From JBHFEI01 sp041928815 (GTDB lineage: Bacteria; Pseudomonadota; Alphaproteobacteria; Rhizobiales; Rhizobiaceae), in assembly GCF_041928815.1 (NCBI RefSeq), contig NZ_JBHFEI010000002.1:425478-489477 (forward strand): a stretch of 64,000 nt of DNA, written 5' to 3'. How positions within the stretch are numbered: position 1 is the first letter of the stretch; the number at the start of each line of letters is the position of its first letter. Position numbers and translations under genes: made by a program. Below, piece after piece: positions 16,704 through 26,139 of this stretch. A model generated the notes under the pieces. The model did not search any database, had not been told where the DNA came from, and saw only the letters and a program-made list of their open reading frames with translations.

Positions 16704-17441
16704 ATGCACGCGGATATCGTCGACCTTCGGCAATTCTACCATTCCCGCCTCGGCCGTTTTGCCGAGCGGTCGATCACCATGGCGCTTTCCTCGCTCTGGG
16801 CGCGCATGCCGGAGGAGCGGCTGGTCGGGCTCGGCTATGCGGTTCCCTATCTCGAACGGTTCCGCGCCGACACCGAGCGCACCTTTGCCTTCATGCCGGC
16901 GGGGCAGGGGGCGGTGAACTGGCCGGTCGCCGACCTTTCCCTGACCGCGCTCGTCTTCGACGAGGAACTGCCGCTGCCCGACGCCTCGATCGACCGGGTG
17001 CTGATGGTGCATGCGCTGGAATTCGCCGAGAACCCGCGCGAGACGATGAAGGAGCTGTGGCGGGTGCTGGCGCCCGGCGGGCGTCTCGTCATCGTCGTAC
17101 CGAACCGGCGCGGCGTCTGGGCGCGCATGGAGCATACGCCCTTCGGTTCCGGCCGGCCCTACTCGCGCGGGCAGCTGACGGCGCTGCTGCGCGAGACGAA
17201 TTTCACGCCCGGCGCCTCCGCCGAGGCGCTGTTCTATCCGCCGTCGGACACCAAGACGGTGCTGAAGCTCAGCCGTGGCTTCGAGCGGATCGGGCGCTCG
17301 CTCTGGCCTGTCTTTTCCGGCGTCATCGTCGTCGAGGCGCAGAAGCGGCTCTATCAGGGGCTGCCGGTCGCAGCCCGCGCCTCGCGCCGCGTCTTCGTGC
17401 CGGTCATCGCGCCCTCCGGCGTGCCGACGACGCGGGTCTGA
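16704..17441 (+). CDS. Class I SAM-dependent methyltransferase
   Basis: A 245-residue protein with a methyltransferase_11-like fold. The region PDASIDRVLMVHALEFAENP followed by MKELWRVLAPGGRLVIVVPNRRG corresponds to motifs around the acidic loop and the conserved post-I strand of class I enzymes. The usual glycine-rich motif I is degenerate, as in the alphaproteobacterial group found next to gloB. A substrate is not known. The hisC gene follows 70 bases later on the same strand. Confidence 0.85.
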   Translation: MHADIVDLRQFYHSRLGRFAERSITMALSSLWARMPEERLVGLGYAVPYLERFRADTERTFAFMPAGQGAVNWPVADLSLTALVFDEELPLPDASIDRVLMVHALEFAENPRETMKELWRVLAPGGRLVIVVPNRRGVWARMEHTPFGSGRPYSRGQLTALLRETNFTPGASAEALFYPPSDTKTVLKLSRGFERIGRSLWPVFSGVIVVEAQKRLYQGLPVAARASRRVFVPVIAPSGVPTTRV

Positions 17442-17510
17442 CCTCGACAAGCGCGCCCGCCGGGGCTATGGGCAGGACACGCATTGCAACGCCCGCGAAA
17501 GCCGATCCCG

Positions 17511-18617
17511 ATGAGCACAGACCTCGAAAGCCCCTCGCCGCGCGCCGGCATTCTCGACATCGCCGCCTATGTGCCGGGCAAGGAACACGCGCCGGGCGTG
17601 GCGAAGGTCTACAAGCTCTCCTCCAATGAGACGCCGCTCGGCGCCAGCCCGAAAGCGATCGAAGCGTTCGGGCGGGCGGCGGGCCAGCTGGAGCGCTATC
17701 CGGACGGTCAGGCGATCGAGCTGCGCGAGGCGATCGCCGCCGTGCACGGGCTGAACATCGCCAATATCCTCTGCGGCAACGGCTCGGACGAACTGCTCGG
17801 CCTGCTCTGCCATGTCTATCTCGGGCCCGGCGACGAGGCGATCATCACCGAACACGGCTTTCTCGTCTACCGCATCCAGATCATGGCGGCGGGGGCGGCG
17901 CCAGTGACGGTGCCCGAGACCGAGCACCGCGTCGATGTCGACGCGATCCTCGCAGCCGTCACGCCGAAGACGAAGATGGTCTTCATCGCCAATCCGGGCA
18001 ATCCGACCGGGACCTATGTGCCGGTCGCCGAGATCCGCCGGCTGCAGGCCGCGCTGCCGAAATCCGTGCTGCTCGTTCTCGACGCCGCCTATGCCGAATA
18101 TGTCCGGCGCAACGACTACGAGGCGGGGATCGAGCTCGTCTCGGCCAACCGCAACGTGGTGATGACCCGCACCTTCTCGAAGATCTACGGGCTCGCGGCG
18201 CTGCGCATTGGCTGGATCTACGCGCCGCCCGCGATCATCGACGCGCTGAACCGGGTGCGCGGACCGTTCAACATGAACGCGCCGGCGATCGCCGCCGGTG
18301 CCGCCGCGATCCGCGATCAGGCCTTCGCCGCCGACGCGGTGGAATACAACCTGCGCTGGCTCGGCCGCCTTACCGCGGAACTGGAGGCGATCGGCCTGAC
18401 GGTCACGCCCTCCGTCGCCAATTTCGTGCTGATCCATTTCCCCGACGAGGACGGCAGGCGCGCGGCCGAGGCCGACGATTTCCTCACAGCGCGCGGCCTG
18501 ATTCTCCGCGCCGTGCGCGGCTATGGCCTGCCGAACGCGCTGCGCCTGTCGATCGGCCCGGAAGAGGCCAATCTCGCCGTCGTCGCCGCGCTCGCCGAGT
18601 TCATGGGGCGTGGCTGA
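17511..18617 (+). CDS. hisC: Histidinol-phosphate aminotransferase
   Basis: A 368-residue fold-type I PLP enzyme that transaminates imidazole-acetol phosphate to histidinol phosphate; many members also act on aromatic 2-oxo acids. SSNETPLGASP near residue 35, the NPGNPTGT segment and the PLP Lys224 in TFSKIYG are present, with the Arg in LRLSIG near the end. Here it overlaps tyrA by one base (TGATG), so it may serve tyrosine/phenylalanine synthesis as well as, or instead of, histidine synthesis. An in-frame TTG at 17484 is a less likely start. Confidence 0.93.
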   Translation: MSTDLESPSPRAGILDIAAYVPGKEHAPGVAKVYKLSSNETPLGASPKAIEAFGRAAGQLERYPDGQAIELREAIAAVHGLNIANILCGNGSDELLGLLCHVYLGPGDEAIITEHGFLVYRIQIMAAGAAPVTVPETEHRVDVDAILAAVTPKTKMVFIANPGNPTGTYVPVAEIRRLQAALPKSVLLVLDAAYAEYVRRNDYEAGIELVSANRNVVMTRTFSKIYGLAALRIGWIYAPPAIIDALNRVRGPFNMNAPAIAAGAAAIRDQAFAADAVEYNLRWLGRLTAELEAIGLTVTPSVANFVLIHFPDEDGRRAAEADDFLTARGLILRAVRGYGLPNALRLSIGPEEANLAVVAALAEFMGRG

Positions 18618-19543
18618 TGGCCGCCCGCTTCGACCGCATCGCCCTCATCGGCATCGGCCTCATCGGCTCCTCGATCGCCCATGACATCCGCGCGGAGGGG
18701 CTCGCCGGCCACGTCGCGATCTCGACCCGCAGTGCCGGGACGCTGAAGCGGGCGGAGGAGCTCGGCCTCGGCGACAGCTATCATGCGTCGGCGGCCGAGG
18801 CCGTCCGGGACGCCGACCTCGTCGTCGTCTCGGTGCCGGTCGGCGCGTCCGGCGCGGTCGCGGCCGAGATCGCGCCGCATCTGAAGACGGGCGCGATCCT
18901 CACCGATGTCGGCTCGACCAAGGCGTCCGTCATCGCGCAGATGGCGCCGCACGTGCCGCCGGGCGTGCATTTCATCGCCGGCCACCCGATCGCCGGCACC
19001 GAGCATTCCGGCCCGGATGCCGGTTTTGCCGGCCTGTTTCGCGGCCGCTGGTGTATCCTGACGCCGCTGCCGGAGGCGGATCGCGACGCGGTCGCGCGGT
19101 TGCGTGCCTTCTGGGAGGCGCTCGGCTCGCGGGTCGACGAGATGGACCCGGCCCATCACGACAAGGTGCTCGCCATCGTCTCGCATCTGCCGCACATCAT
19201 CGCCTACAACATCGTCGGCACGGCGGACGACCTAGAGACGGTGACGGAATCCGAGGTGATCAAGTATTCCGCCTCGGGCTTTCGCGACTTCACCCGTCTC
19301 GCGGCTTCCGACCCGACCATGTGGCGCGACGTCTGCCTGCACAACAAGGATGCGATCCTCGAAATGCTGGCGCGCTTCTCCGAGGATCTCGCCTATCTGC
19401 AGCGGGCGATCCGCTGGGGCGACGGCGAGAAGCTCTTCGACCTCTTCACCCGCACCCGCGCGATCCGGCGCTCGATCGTCGAGGCGGGGCAGGATACGGG
19501 GCTCCCGGATTTCGGCCGCCACGCCGGCGACGCGAAGGGCTGA
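18617..19543 (+). CDS. Prephenate/arogenate dehydrogenase
   Basis: A 308-residue NAD(P)-dependent dehydrogenase of the TyrA family, for tyrosine synthesis. The Rossmann motif GIGLIGSS lies near residue 12, followed by the GHPIAGTEHSG segment and the YKHHDK-like PAHHDKVLAIVSHLPH stretch with the catalytic His. The protein ends without an ACT or chorismate mutase domain. Rhizobial members are often called TyrC (cyclohexadienyl dehydrogenase); substrate preference is not readable. Translationally coupled to hisC. Confidence 0.92.
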   Translation: MAARFDRIALIGIGLIGSSIAHDIRAEGLAGHVAISTRSAGTLKRAEELGLGDSYHASAAEAVRDADLVVVSVPVGASGAVAAEIAPHLKTGAILTDVGSTKASVIAQMAPHVPPGVHFIAGHPIAGTEHSGPDAGFAGLFRGRWCILTPLPEADRDAVARLRAFWEALGSRVDEMDPAHHDKVLAIVSHLPHIIAYNIVGTADDLETVTESEVIKYSASGFRDFTRLAASDPTMWRDVCLHNKDAILEMLARFSEDLAYLQRAIRWGDGEKLFDLFTRTRAIRRSIVEAGQDTGLPDFGRHAGDAKG

Positions 19544-19547
19544 TCCG

Positions 19548-20561
19548 TCAGATCTCCGGCAGCTCGCCGAGCGGAATGAAGGCGAGGTAGGCGGTGCCGT
19601 CGCGCAGGGTGAGCGTCACCCGGGCCTCGCCGTCGCCGTTGGCGAGGGCCGAAAGCATGCCGGCGATGTTGCCCGCGACGTCACCGGCCTCGGGAAGGGC
19701 GGCGGTGATCGCATCGCGCCAGGCCTCGACATTGCGCACGGCGAGGGAGAGGTCGCCGGAGATGCGTCCGTCCGCATCGATGCTGAAGGGACCGGAGGCC
19801 GACGCCGTCAGGCCGCCCGGCGCGGTCAGCGTCAGGCTGCGGATCTCGCCCCGGCTTCCGCGCAGCGCGCCGGCGGAAACGGGACCGCCCGAAAGCAGGC
19901 CCGCTCTGTCCACGAAGGTCAGGTCCGCCGCCGCGGTGATCGCCGGCAGGGCGCGGCGCTCCTCGCCGATCGCCAGCGCCAGCGCCTCCGCGCTGGCGGC
20001 AAGGTCGAGATCCGCCCCGTTGCGGCGCAGGTGCAGCTCGCCATGGGGGGCGGTAAAGCCGAGCGGATCGTCCGGAAACGCTGGCATCAGCGTGCCGTTG
20101 AGACCGTTGACCTCGGCCGACAGGCGGTCGAGGCCGGATAGTGAGGCGCGCAGGCTTGTCCGTGCCCGCTCCCAGTCGGCAAAGAGGGAAAGGCCCGGGG
20201 AGACGCGCAGCTCGCCCGGACCGTCGATCTCGGCGACGATGCGACCGGGATCGTAGACCTGCGCGGCCGAGCGCAGCGCCCCGAGCGAAACGGAAACGCC
20301 CTTGCGATGGTCGTCGAGGGCAAGCGTGTCGCAGAAGAGGCCGAAGCGGAACGGGTAGCCGCGCACGGCCGGGTTGGCGCATGCCCCCGTGACGCCGTCG
20401 ATCCCCGGCGCGCCGAGGAACTCCGTGATCCGTGTCTCGGCCTCGCGGGCGACGGCGAACCAGGCGGCCGAATAGAGCACGACCGTCAGGAAGACCGCGG
20501 TGATGAGAATGCGGAACTTGCGGCTTGCCCGTGTCGAAGCGCCGTTGTCATCTGCCGTCAT
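19548..20561 (-). CDS. DUF2125 domain-containing protein
   Basis: A 337-residue protein with one N-terminal membrane span or uncleaved signal (about residues 18-38) and a long beta-rich extracytoplasmic part. It carries the DUF2125 layout, including RGYPFRFGLFCD early on and repeated amphipathic strands later. The family is restricted to alphaproteobacteria and has no known function. It lies convergent with tyrA (four-base gap) and divergent from the ChaC-like gene, a neighbourhood conserved in rhizobia. Confidence 0.85.
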   Translation of the reverse strand: MTADDNGASTRASRKFRILITAVFLTVVLYSAAWFAVAREAETRITEFLGAPGIDGVTGACANPAVRGYPFRFGLFCDTLALDDHRKGVSVSLGALRSAAQVYDPGRIVAEIDGPGELRVSPGLSLFADWERARTSLRASLSGLDRLSAEVNGLNGTLMPAFPDDPLGFTAPHGELHLRRNGADLDLAASAEALALAIGEERRALPAITAAADLTFVDRAGLLSGGPVSAGALRGSRGEIRSLTLTAPGGLTASASGPFSIDADGRISGDLSLAVRNVEAWRDAITAALPEAGDVAGNIAGMLSALANGDGEARVTLTLRDGTAYLAFIPLGELPEI

Positions 20562-20673
20562 TGGGTCTTCCTTGATTCGTGCGGCATGCGCGGAGGATGG
20601 CCGCGGGTCGACCGGCGGTTCGGGGCAGGGACGGCAGCGTGATTCGCCGGCCGGGAATGATGTGCAGGTGCAA

Positions 20674-21204
20674 ATGGCAGCGGATATGGACGATTTTTGG
20701 GTGTTTGGCTACGGTTCGCTGATGTGGAACCCCGGCTTCGACTTCGTCGAACGCCATGCCGCCCGCGCCTTCGGATACCGGCGCGCGCTCTGCGTCCGGT
20801 CCTATGTCCACCGCGGCACGCCCGAGCATCCGGGCCTCGTGCTCGGCCTCGACCAGGGCGGCTCCTGCCTCGGCGCGGCGTTCCGCGTCACGGGCGACGA
20901 CAAGGCGGCGGTGCTCGATTATCTGAGGGCGCGCGAACTCGTCACCCATGTCTACAAGGAGCGCAGCCTCACCCTGCTGCTCGGCGATGGGCGCAGGGTC
21001 GATGCCACCGGCTATGTCGTCGACCGGGCCCATGAGCAGTATGCCGGGGCGATCGCGGCCGAGGAGGCGGCGCGGATCGTTGCGACCTCGTCCGGCCGCT
21101 CGGGCCACAATCGCGACTATGTGCTGAACACGCTCGACCATCTGCGCGAGATGCGCATCCGCGATCGCTGGCTGGAACAGGTCGGCCGCCTTCTGTCCGT
21201 CTGA
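20674..21204 (+). CDS. Glutathione-specific gamma-glutamylcyclotransferase (ChaC family)
   Basis: A 176-residue protein that should cleave glutathione to 5-oxoproline and Cys-Gly. The substrate-binding FGYGSLMW motif is at residues 11-18, followed by RALCVRSYVHRGTPEHPGLV and the catalytic-Glu region RARELVTHVYKE. The C-terminal HNRDYVLNTLDHL stretch is typical. ATG at 20674 was taken because of a nearby CAGGTG; ATG at 20686 would also serve. Confidence 0.9.
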   Translation: MAADMDDFWVFGYGSLMWNPGFDFVERHAARAFGYRRALCVRSYVHRGTPEHPGLVLGLDQGGSCLGAAFRVTGDDKAAVLDYLRARELVTHVYKERSLTLLLGDGRRVDATGYVVDRAHEQYAGAIAAEEAARIVATSSGRSGHNRDYVLNTLDHLREMRIRDRWLEQVGRLLSV

Positions 21205-21210
21205 GGCGCC

Positions 21211-22005
21211 TCAGGCCGGGTCGCCGGCCGCCGTCAACGCCGCGATGCGCGCGACGGCGCTCGGCGGCAGCGGCAGGTCGGGATTGTCGCGCGCGGCCTC
21301 CAGCAACAGCCGGTCGCTCGCCGCCTCCGTTACGCGGACGAGCTCCTCGAAGAAGACATCCGGGCTGAGGCCGGGCGCGATCGGCGGCAGGAAGCGCACC
21401 TTGAAATGGCCGGGATAGCGCCTCAGGCTGCGGCGCGGCCAGAACAGGCCGGCATGGACGACGACGGGCACCACCGGCACGCCGAGATCGCGGTAAAGGC
21501 GGGCGACGCCGTATTTGTATTCCGGCGGCGCGCCGGGCGGGCGGCGCGTGCCCTCCGGATAGATGATCAGCTGCCGCCCCGTGTTCATCTCGTCCTTCGC
21601 CCGCTGCATCACGGCCGCCATCGCCCGGCCGCGCGCGGCGCGGTTGACGGGCACCATGCGCTGCTTCAGCACGTAAAGGCCGAAGAGCGGGATCCACATC
21701 AGTTCGCGCTTCAGGATGAAGAACGGATCGGGGATCAGCGGCAGCAGCGTGTAGACGTCCCAGAAGGACTGGTGCTTCGGCGCGACGATATAGCCGCCCT
21801 CCGGCAGGTTCTCCCGCCCCTCGACCTCGAAGGTCGTGCCGACGATCACCTTCAGGAGCCAGTTGCTGCTCTTCGACCAGGCCTTCGGGATGATCCAGGA
21901 GAGCTTGCGCGGCAGCAGGAAGTAGAAGGGCGTCAGCACGATCATCTGCACGATGAGGTTCAGATAGAAGGCGATGTTGAAGAGGGCGGAGCGGGCGGCG
22001 ATCAT
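21211..22005 (-). CDS. plsC: 1-acyl-sn-glycerol-3-phosphate acyltransferase
   Basis: A 264-residue membrane-associated acyltransferase that makes phosphatidic acid. The catalytic HX4D motif HQSFWD is at residues 78-83 and the glycerophosphate-binding YPEGTRR about 65 residues later. An N-terminal hydrophobic span (about 10-32) anchors it. It is downstream of ydcF, ftsX and ftsE on the same strand, with a 174-base gap to ydcF. Confidence 0.92.
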   Translation of the reverse strand: MIAARSALFNIAFYLNLIVQMIVLTPFYFLLPRKLSWIIPKAWSKSSNWLLKVIVGTTFEVEGRENLPEGGYIVAPKHQSFWDVYTLLPLIPDPFFILKRELMWIPLFGLYVLKQRMVPVNRAARGRAMAAVMQRAKDEMNTGRQLIIYPEGTRRPPGAPPEYKYGVARLYRDLGVPVVPVVVHAGLFWPRRSLRRYPGHFKVRFLPPIAPGLSPDVFFEELVRVTEAASDRLLLEAARDNPDLPLPPSAVARIAALTAAGDPA

Positions 22006-22179
22006 GGCGGGCTTTCGGCAGGCGGCGACGACAGGCTGACTACACGAGAATCGCCCCAAGAAGAAGACGAAGCCGGGCGCAAAGCGCGCGGCGATCCGTG
22101 AGCGTCGTCCATACGCGTCAGATCCCTGTTTCTGCGCATGTCCTTTCGCAAGCCGCCGCCCGCTCCGGCGAGCCATGCC

Positions 22180-22926
22180 TTACTCGGTCGCGGGATCGGT
22201 CGGGTCGGCAAGCCGCGGGCGCGGCTCGTTCGAGGTGCGCAGTCCCGTGCCGGTCGCGGCCCCAAGCGCCTGGCGCAGCCAGGCCGCCGCTGTCTTGGCA
22301 TATTCCATCGTCATCACCCGCAGGACGACCGGATCGGTCAGCCAGTTGCCGGTCTTCAGGTCCGAATTGACGACGGGATAGGCGACGAAGGCGGTTTCCG
22401 GACTGGCGCGGCGCAGTTCCATCAGGCTGCGCGGCATGTGGTAGTTGTTGGTGACGACGAGCACCGTCTGGTAGCCGTTGCCGTGGATCCAGCGCGCGGT
22501 CTCGTTGGCGTTGCCGATCGTGTCGAGGGCGTCGTAGCCAATGTCGACGCAGCATTTGAAGAGATCGGTGGAGCTCTGGGTGTTGCGGCGGATCTGGGCG
22601 CCGGTGGTCGAGGGATGGACGCCGGAGATCAGCAGGCGCTGGCCGGCACCGGACTTCAGCAGGTTGACCGCCTGGTCGATGCGCTGGAAGCCGCCGGTCA
22701 GCACGACGATGGCGTCGGCCTTCGGGTCGATCGGCGGCTGCATCGAGGCGACGTGGTCGGCAAAGACAAGGAAGCCGGTCGCCGCCGCCGCGGCGGCGAT
22801 GAGGAGGGCATAGAAGAGGCCGCGGATCGACTGGCGCAGCCGCCCGCGCTGGCGGCGGAACCAGATCCGGCGCCAGCGGGCCGAGGCGCCGCCGCGCGCC
22901 GCGTTGCTTCCCCGCGCGTCACCCAT
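22180..22926 (-). CDS. YdcF/SanA family (DUF218) membrane protein
   Basis: A 248-residue protein with a basic cytoplasmic N-terminus, one membrane span (about residues 36-58) and a DUF218 domain: ADAIVVLTGG, LLISGVHP and VTNNYHMPRS are the conserved blocks. Related proteins (SanA, ElyC, YdcF) influence envelope precursor carriers or barrier function; no reaction is certain. It begins 32 bases after ftsX and ends before plsC, so an envelope role is consistent with context. Confidence 0.87.
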   Translation of the reverse strand: MGDARGSNAARGGASARWRRIWFRRQRGRLRQSIRGLFYALLIAAAAAATGFLVFADHVASMQPPIDPKADAIVVLTGGFQRIDQAVNLLKSGAGQRLLISGVHPSTTGAQIRRNTQSSTDLFKCCVDIGYDALDTIGNANETARWIHGNGYQTVLVVTNNYHMPRSLMELRRASPETAFVAYPVVNSDLKTGNWLTDPVVLRVMTMEYAKTAAAWLRQALGAATGTGLRTSNEPRPRLADPTDPATE

Positions 22927-22958
22927 GGCGGGCGCCCGGCCGCTGCGCCGCGAACCGC

Positions 22959-23969
22959 TCAGCCGGGCAGGGCATCGGTACGGCCCGGATCGGAACGGAT
23001 GAGGTCGAGTTCGTAGATGGTGCGGGTCACGGTGAAGCGCGCCGTCAGCGTCGTCAGGAAAGCGATCACCAGCATGATGCCGACGATGCCGAGATAGCCG
23101 CCGTAACCGATGGTGAAGCTGCCGAAAAGGGCGCTGGCCTGGTCGCTTTCGGGCGTCGCGAGCGTCGCGGTCTGCCAGTAGCTGGCACCGGCGAAGCACA
23201 GCGCGGCGGCAAGCCCGCCGGCACCCGCGCCCTTCAGGCTGATCTTCAGGAAATGTTTCTGGAATTCGGCGGCGACGAAGCCGGCCTCCGCGCCGACGAA
23301 ATGCAGCACCTCGACGATATGGCGGTTGCCGGAGAGCGCGCCGCGCGTGGCGAAGACGACGGTCAGCACCATGGCGGAGAAGACGAGGACGAGCACGCCC
23401 GTGCCGATCAGCGCCGTCGTCTGCGCCATCGCCACCAGCCGGTCGACCCAGGTGCGGTGGTCGTCGAGGGAGGCCTGCGGGATCGCCTCCGTCAGCGCCT
23501 TTCGCATCGCATCGAAGTCCGGCGGCGCCGTTTCGTCGATCGTGACGACGACGAGGCGGGGGACGGGAAGCTCGTCGAGGTTCAGCCCTTCGCCGAGCCA
23601 GGGTTCGAGCAGCCGCGCGGTCGCGGCGCGGTCGACGATGCGCCCGTCGGTGGTGCCGGGGAAGGTCAGCGCCAGCGTGCGTGCGTCGGCGAGCGCCTTG
23701 TCCATGTCGAGACTGTCGTCCGGCTTGATCTGGATGGTGATCTCGCGGGAAATCTGGCTCTGCCAGCTCTGCGCCGTGGCGCGCACCATGCTGACTGCGC
23801 CGAGCGTCAGGCAGGCGAGGAAGGACATGATGGCGATGACGATGATCAGCGCATTGCCCGAGACGTTGGCGGAGGGCACGATCGGCGCGGTGGGGCGGAC
23901 GCGCATCTCCGCGCGGCGTCCCTCGCGCGGCGGCGTCGCGGCACGGGTCTCGGTGCGCCGGTCACTCAT
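22959..23969 (-). CDS. ftsX: Cell division protein FtsX
   Basis: A 336-residue inner-membrane protein with the FtsX layout: a Pro/Arg-rich cytoplasmic tail, a first span near residues 35-58, a periplasmic domain (about 60-190) and three more spans in the C-terminal half. With FtsE it controls periplasmic peptidoglycan hydrolases during septation. Its start overlaps the ftsE stop by eight bases. The TM-proximal sequence LHFVGAEAGFVAAEFQ is a recognisable FtsX block. Confidence 0.9.
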   Translation of the reverse strand: MSDRRTETRAATPPREGRRAEMRVRPTAPIVPSANVSGNALIIVIAIMSFLACLTLGAVSMVRATAQSWQSQISREITIQIKPDDSLDMDKALADARTLALTFPGTTDGRIVDRAATARLLEPWLGEGLNLDELPVPRLVVVTIDETAPPDFDAMRKALTEAIPQASLDDHRTWVDRLVAMAQTTALIGTGVLVLVFSAMVLTVVFATRGALSGNRHIVEVLHFVGAEAGFVAAEFQKHFLKISLKGAGAGGLAAALCFAGASYWQTATLATPESDQASALFGSFTIGYGGYLGIVGIMLVIAFLTTLTARFTVTRTIYELDLIRSDPGRTDALPG

Positions 23970-24621
23970 AGATGTCGAGCCGCCCTTCGGAGAGGATCAT
24001 GCGGCGCGCATCCACCTGGTCCATCAGCGACAGGTCGTGGGTGGCGATGACGACGGCGGTGCCGAGCCGGTTCAGTTCGAGGAAGAGGTTGAGCAGGCGC
24101 CTGGCCATCGGCGGATCGACATTGCCCGTCGGCTCGTCGGCGAGCAGGATCTCCGGGCGATCGATGAGGGCGCGCGCAATGGCGGCGCGCTGCTTCTCGC
24201 CGCCCGAAAGCACCGGCGGCAGCACGTTGATCCGCTCGCCGAGCCCGACCCAGTTCAAGAGTTCCAGCACGTCCGAGCGGTAGCTCTGCTCCGCCTTGCC
24301 GCGCACGCGCAGCGGCAGCGCCACGTTCTCGTAGGTGGTCAGATGGTCGAGCAGGCGAAAATCCTGGAAGACGATGCCGACGCGGCGGCGCAGCATCGGA
24401 AAGTCGTCGCGCGGGATGGCGGAGAGGTTGCGGCCGAACATGCGGATGAGGCCGCGCGTCGGGCGCAGCGACAGGAAGAGCAGGCGCAACAGCGTGGTCT
24501 TGCCGGCGCCGGACGGGCCGGTCAGGAACTGGAACGACCGCTCCGGGATGTCGAATGTCAGGTCCCGGAGGATTTCCGGTCCCATCCCGTAGCGCAGGCC
24601 GACATTTTCGAAATGGATCAA
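23962..24621 (-). CDS. ftsE: Cell division ATP-binding protein FtsE
   Basis: An ABC ATPase that pairs with FtsX. Walker A GPSGAGKTT, the Q-loop VFQDFRLLDHLT, signature LSGGEKQR and Walker B ILLADEPTGNVD are all intact. I chose the TTG at 24621 (reading LIHFENVGLRYG), giving 219 residues, the usual FtsE length. In-frame ATGs at 24669 and 24702 would add 16-27 poorly conserved residues and cannot be excluded; the TTG has no strong Shine-Dalgarno. Confidence 0.93.
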   Translation of the reverse strand: MIHFENVGLRYGMGPEILRDLTFDIPERSFQFLTGPSGAGKTTLLRLLFLSLRPTRGLIRMFGRNLSAIPRDDFPMLRRRVGIVFQDFRLLDHLTTYENVALPLRVRGKAEQSYRSDVLELLNWVGLGERINVLPPVLSGGEKQRAAIARALIDRPEILLADEPTGNVDPPMARRLLNLFLELNRLGTAVVIATHDLSLMDQVDARRMILSEGRLDIYE

Positions 24622-24865
24622 GGTCGAAGTCCGGTTCCGGTCAGGATCACGCGCCCCTCCATATCGCATGGACGTGCCCGTTTCGCGGCGCTGCCCCATC
24701 ATGGTTAAACAGCGGTTAATTTTTCATGAAAACGCGCCGGTTTGAGGGCGGCATTTCCGAAGCATTAACCATTCGGGTTTACGTCTGTGCAGGATTTCTT
24801 TCAATGCCCGATCCCCCGGCGCCCTTCCGGTGTCGCCGGCCGGTCGGCGGGCCGGAGGCGCGATC

Positions 24866-25414
24866 ATGCAGGCATTCGGAACCCGGGCGCGCGCGTCCGT
24901 CCTCAGCGGCGACGTTCTCGAGCCCGCTCGCCGTCCGGCGTCCCGCGCGGCTGCGCCGATGCGCCGGTCGGATGTGGTCGATGCGGATTTCGAGATCCTG
25001 CCGGTGGCCGGCGGAGGACGAGCGGCGGCAGCGCCACCCGTCGTCAACGACAACACGCCCTTTCGCCCGCTCCCGCCGCGCCGCTCCTCCTTAGCCGCTG
25101 TCCTACGCCTTCTGCAGCCGATCGAATCGATGCTGCGGACGATGCCCGCAGCCGTCTTCCTCTTCGCTGTCGCCGTCGCCGTGACCGGCAGTTTCTACGG
25201 CGTCGCCGGCCTTCTCGAGGCATCGCCGCCGCCGCCCGCGCGGCCCGGCCTGTCGGTGACGACGCTGCGCAGCGACGCGACGGGGACCACCCTCCTGACG
25301 GTGAGCGGGACGCAGGACGTCCGCGAAACCCACCGGCCGGCGCGGCCGCTCGTCGCCGTCGACGTGATCACCGGCGGCCGGACCGTCAGCACGACGCGGC
25401 TTGAGGTCGAATAG
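24866..25414 (+). CDS. Hypothetical single-span membrane protein between ftsE and hpt
   Basis: A 182-residue protein of unknown function, divergent from ftsE. It has a long polar N-terminus rich in Ala and Arg, a VVNDNTPF motif near residue 65, one membrane span (about 90-118), a short proline run and a small extracytoplasmic domain with alternating strands. A good GGAG precedes the ATG. The VVNDNTPF-type segment occurs in hypothetical rhizobial proteins beside ftsE; I cannot assign a family. Confidence 0.65.
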   Translation: MQAFGTRARASVLSGDVLEPARRPASRAAAPMRRSDVVDADFEILPVAGGGRAAAAPPVVNDNTPFRPLPPRRSSLAAVLRLLQPIESMLRTMPAAVFLFAVAVAVTGSFYGVAGLLEASPPPPARPGLSVTTLRSDATGTTLLTVSGTQDVRETHRPARPLVAVDVITGGRTVSTTRLEVE

Positions 25415-25502
25415 ACCGGCGCGCAACGCGCGTGCATCCGTCCGGGGGCTGTGCTATCGCGGTCGGACCCGTGCCGCACCGCAACCGTTTCCGGAGTCCT
25501 TC

Positions 25503-26045
25503 ATGCCCGTCATTCGAGGAAAGATCATCGAGCCCTTGTTTCCGGCCGAGACGATCGCCGCACGCAACCGCGAGCTCGCCGCCGAGATCGCCGGCGGGCC
25601 GACGAAGGATCTCCTGGTGATCGCGGTGCTGAAGGGGTCGTTCATCTTCGCCGCCGACCTCCTGCGCGGCATGCATGAGGCCGGCCTTGCCCCGGAAGTC
25701 GAGTTCATCACGCTGTCGAGCTACGGATCGGGTACCGTGTCGCGCGGCGTCAGGATCATCAAGGACATCGACAGCGACGTGCGCGACCGGGACGTGCTCC
25801 TCGTCGACGACATCCTCGAATCGGGCCGGACGCTGAGCTTCGCCCGCGATCTCCTCTTCGAACGCGGCGCGCGCAACGTCACCGTCGCGGTGCTCCTCGA
25901 CAAGAAGGGCCATCGGCAGACGGATTTCGAGGCCGATTACGTTGGCTTCGACTGTCCCGACCATTTCGTCGTCGGCTACGGCATGGACGTCGCCTATGCG
26001 TTTCGCGAACTGCCCTTCGTCGGAGTGGTGACCGGCGATGCGTGA
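25503..26045 (+). CDS. hpt: Hypoxanthine phosphoribosyltransferase
   Basis: A 180-residue purine-salvage enzyme that makes IMP (or GMP) from the base and PRPP. The PRPP-binding motif VLLVDDILESGRT is near residues 97-109, with LLVIAVLKGSFIFAADL (the flexible-loop and PPi-site region) upstream and the base-contact segment VGYGMDVAYAFREL near the C-terminus. Length is normal. It is followed by a 560-base gap. Confidence 0.93.
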   Translation: MPVIRGKIIEPLFPAETIAARNRELAAEIAGGPTKDLLVIAVLKGSFIFAADLLRGMHEAGLAPEVEFITLSSYGSGTVSRGVRIIKDIDSDVRDRDVLLVDDILESGRTLSFARDLLFERGARNVTVAVLLDKKGHRQTDFEADYVGFDCPDHFVVGYGMDVAYAFRELPFVGVVTGDA

Positions 26046-26139
26046 GGGCCGACTGTCAAGATAATTTCCATCAATCCGCATTGCGTGTATTTTTTTTCGT
26101 ATTGTCGTATTAATTGTATTTAGAGGGGAGGATTCGCGC

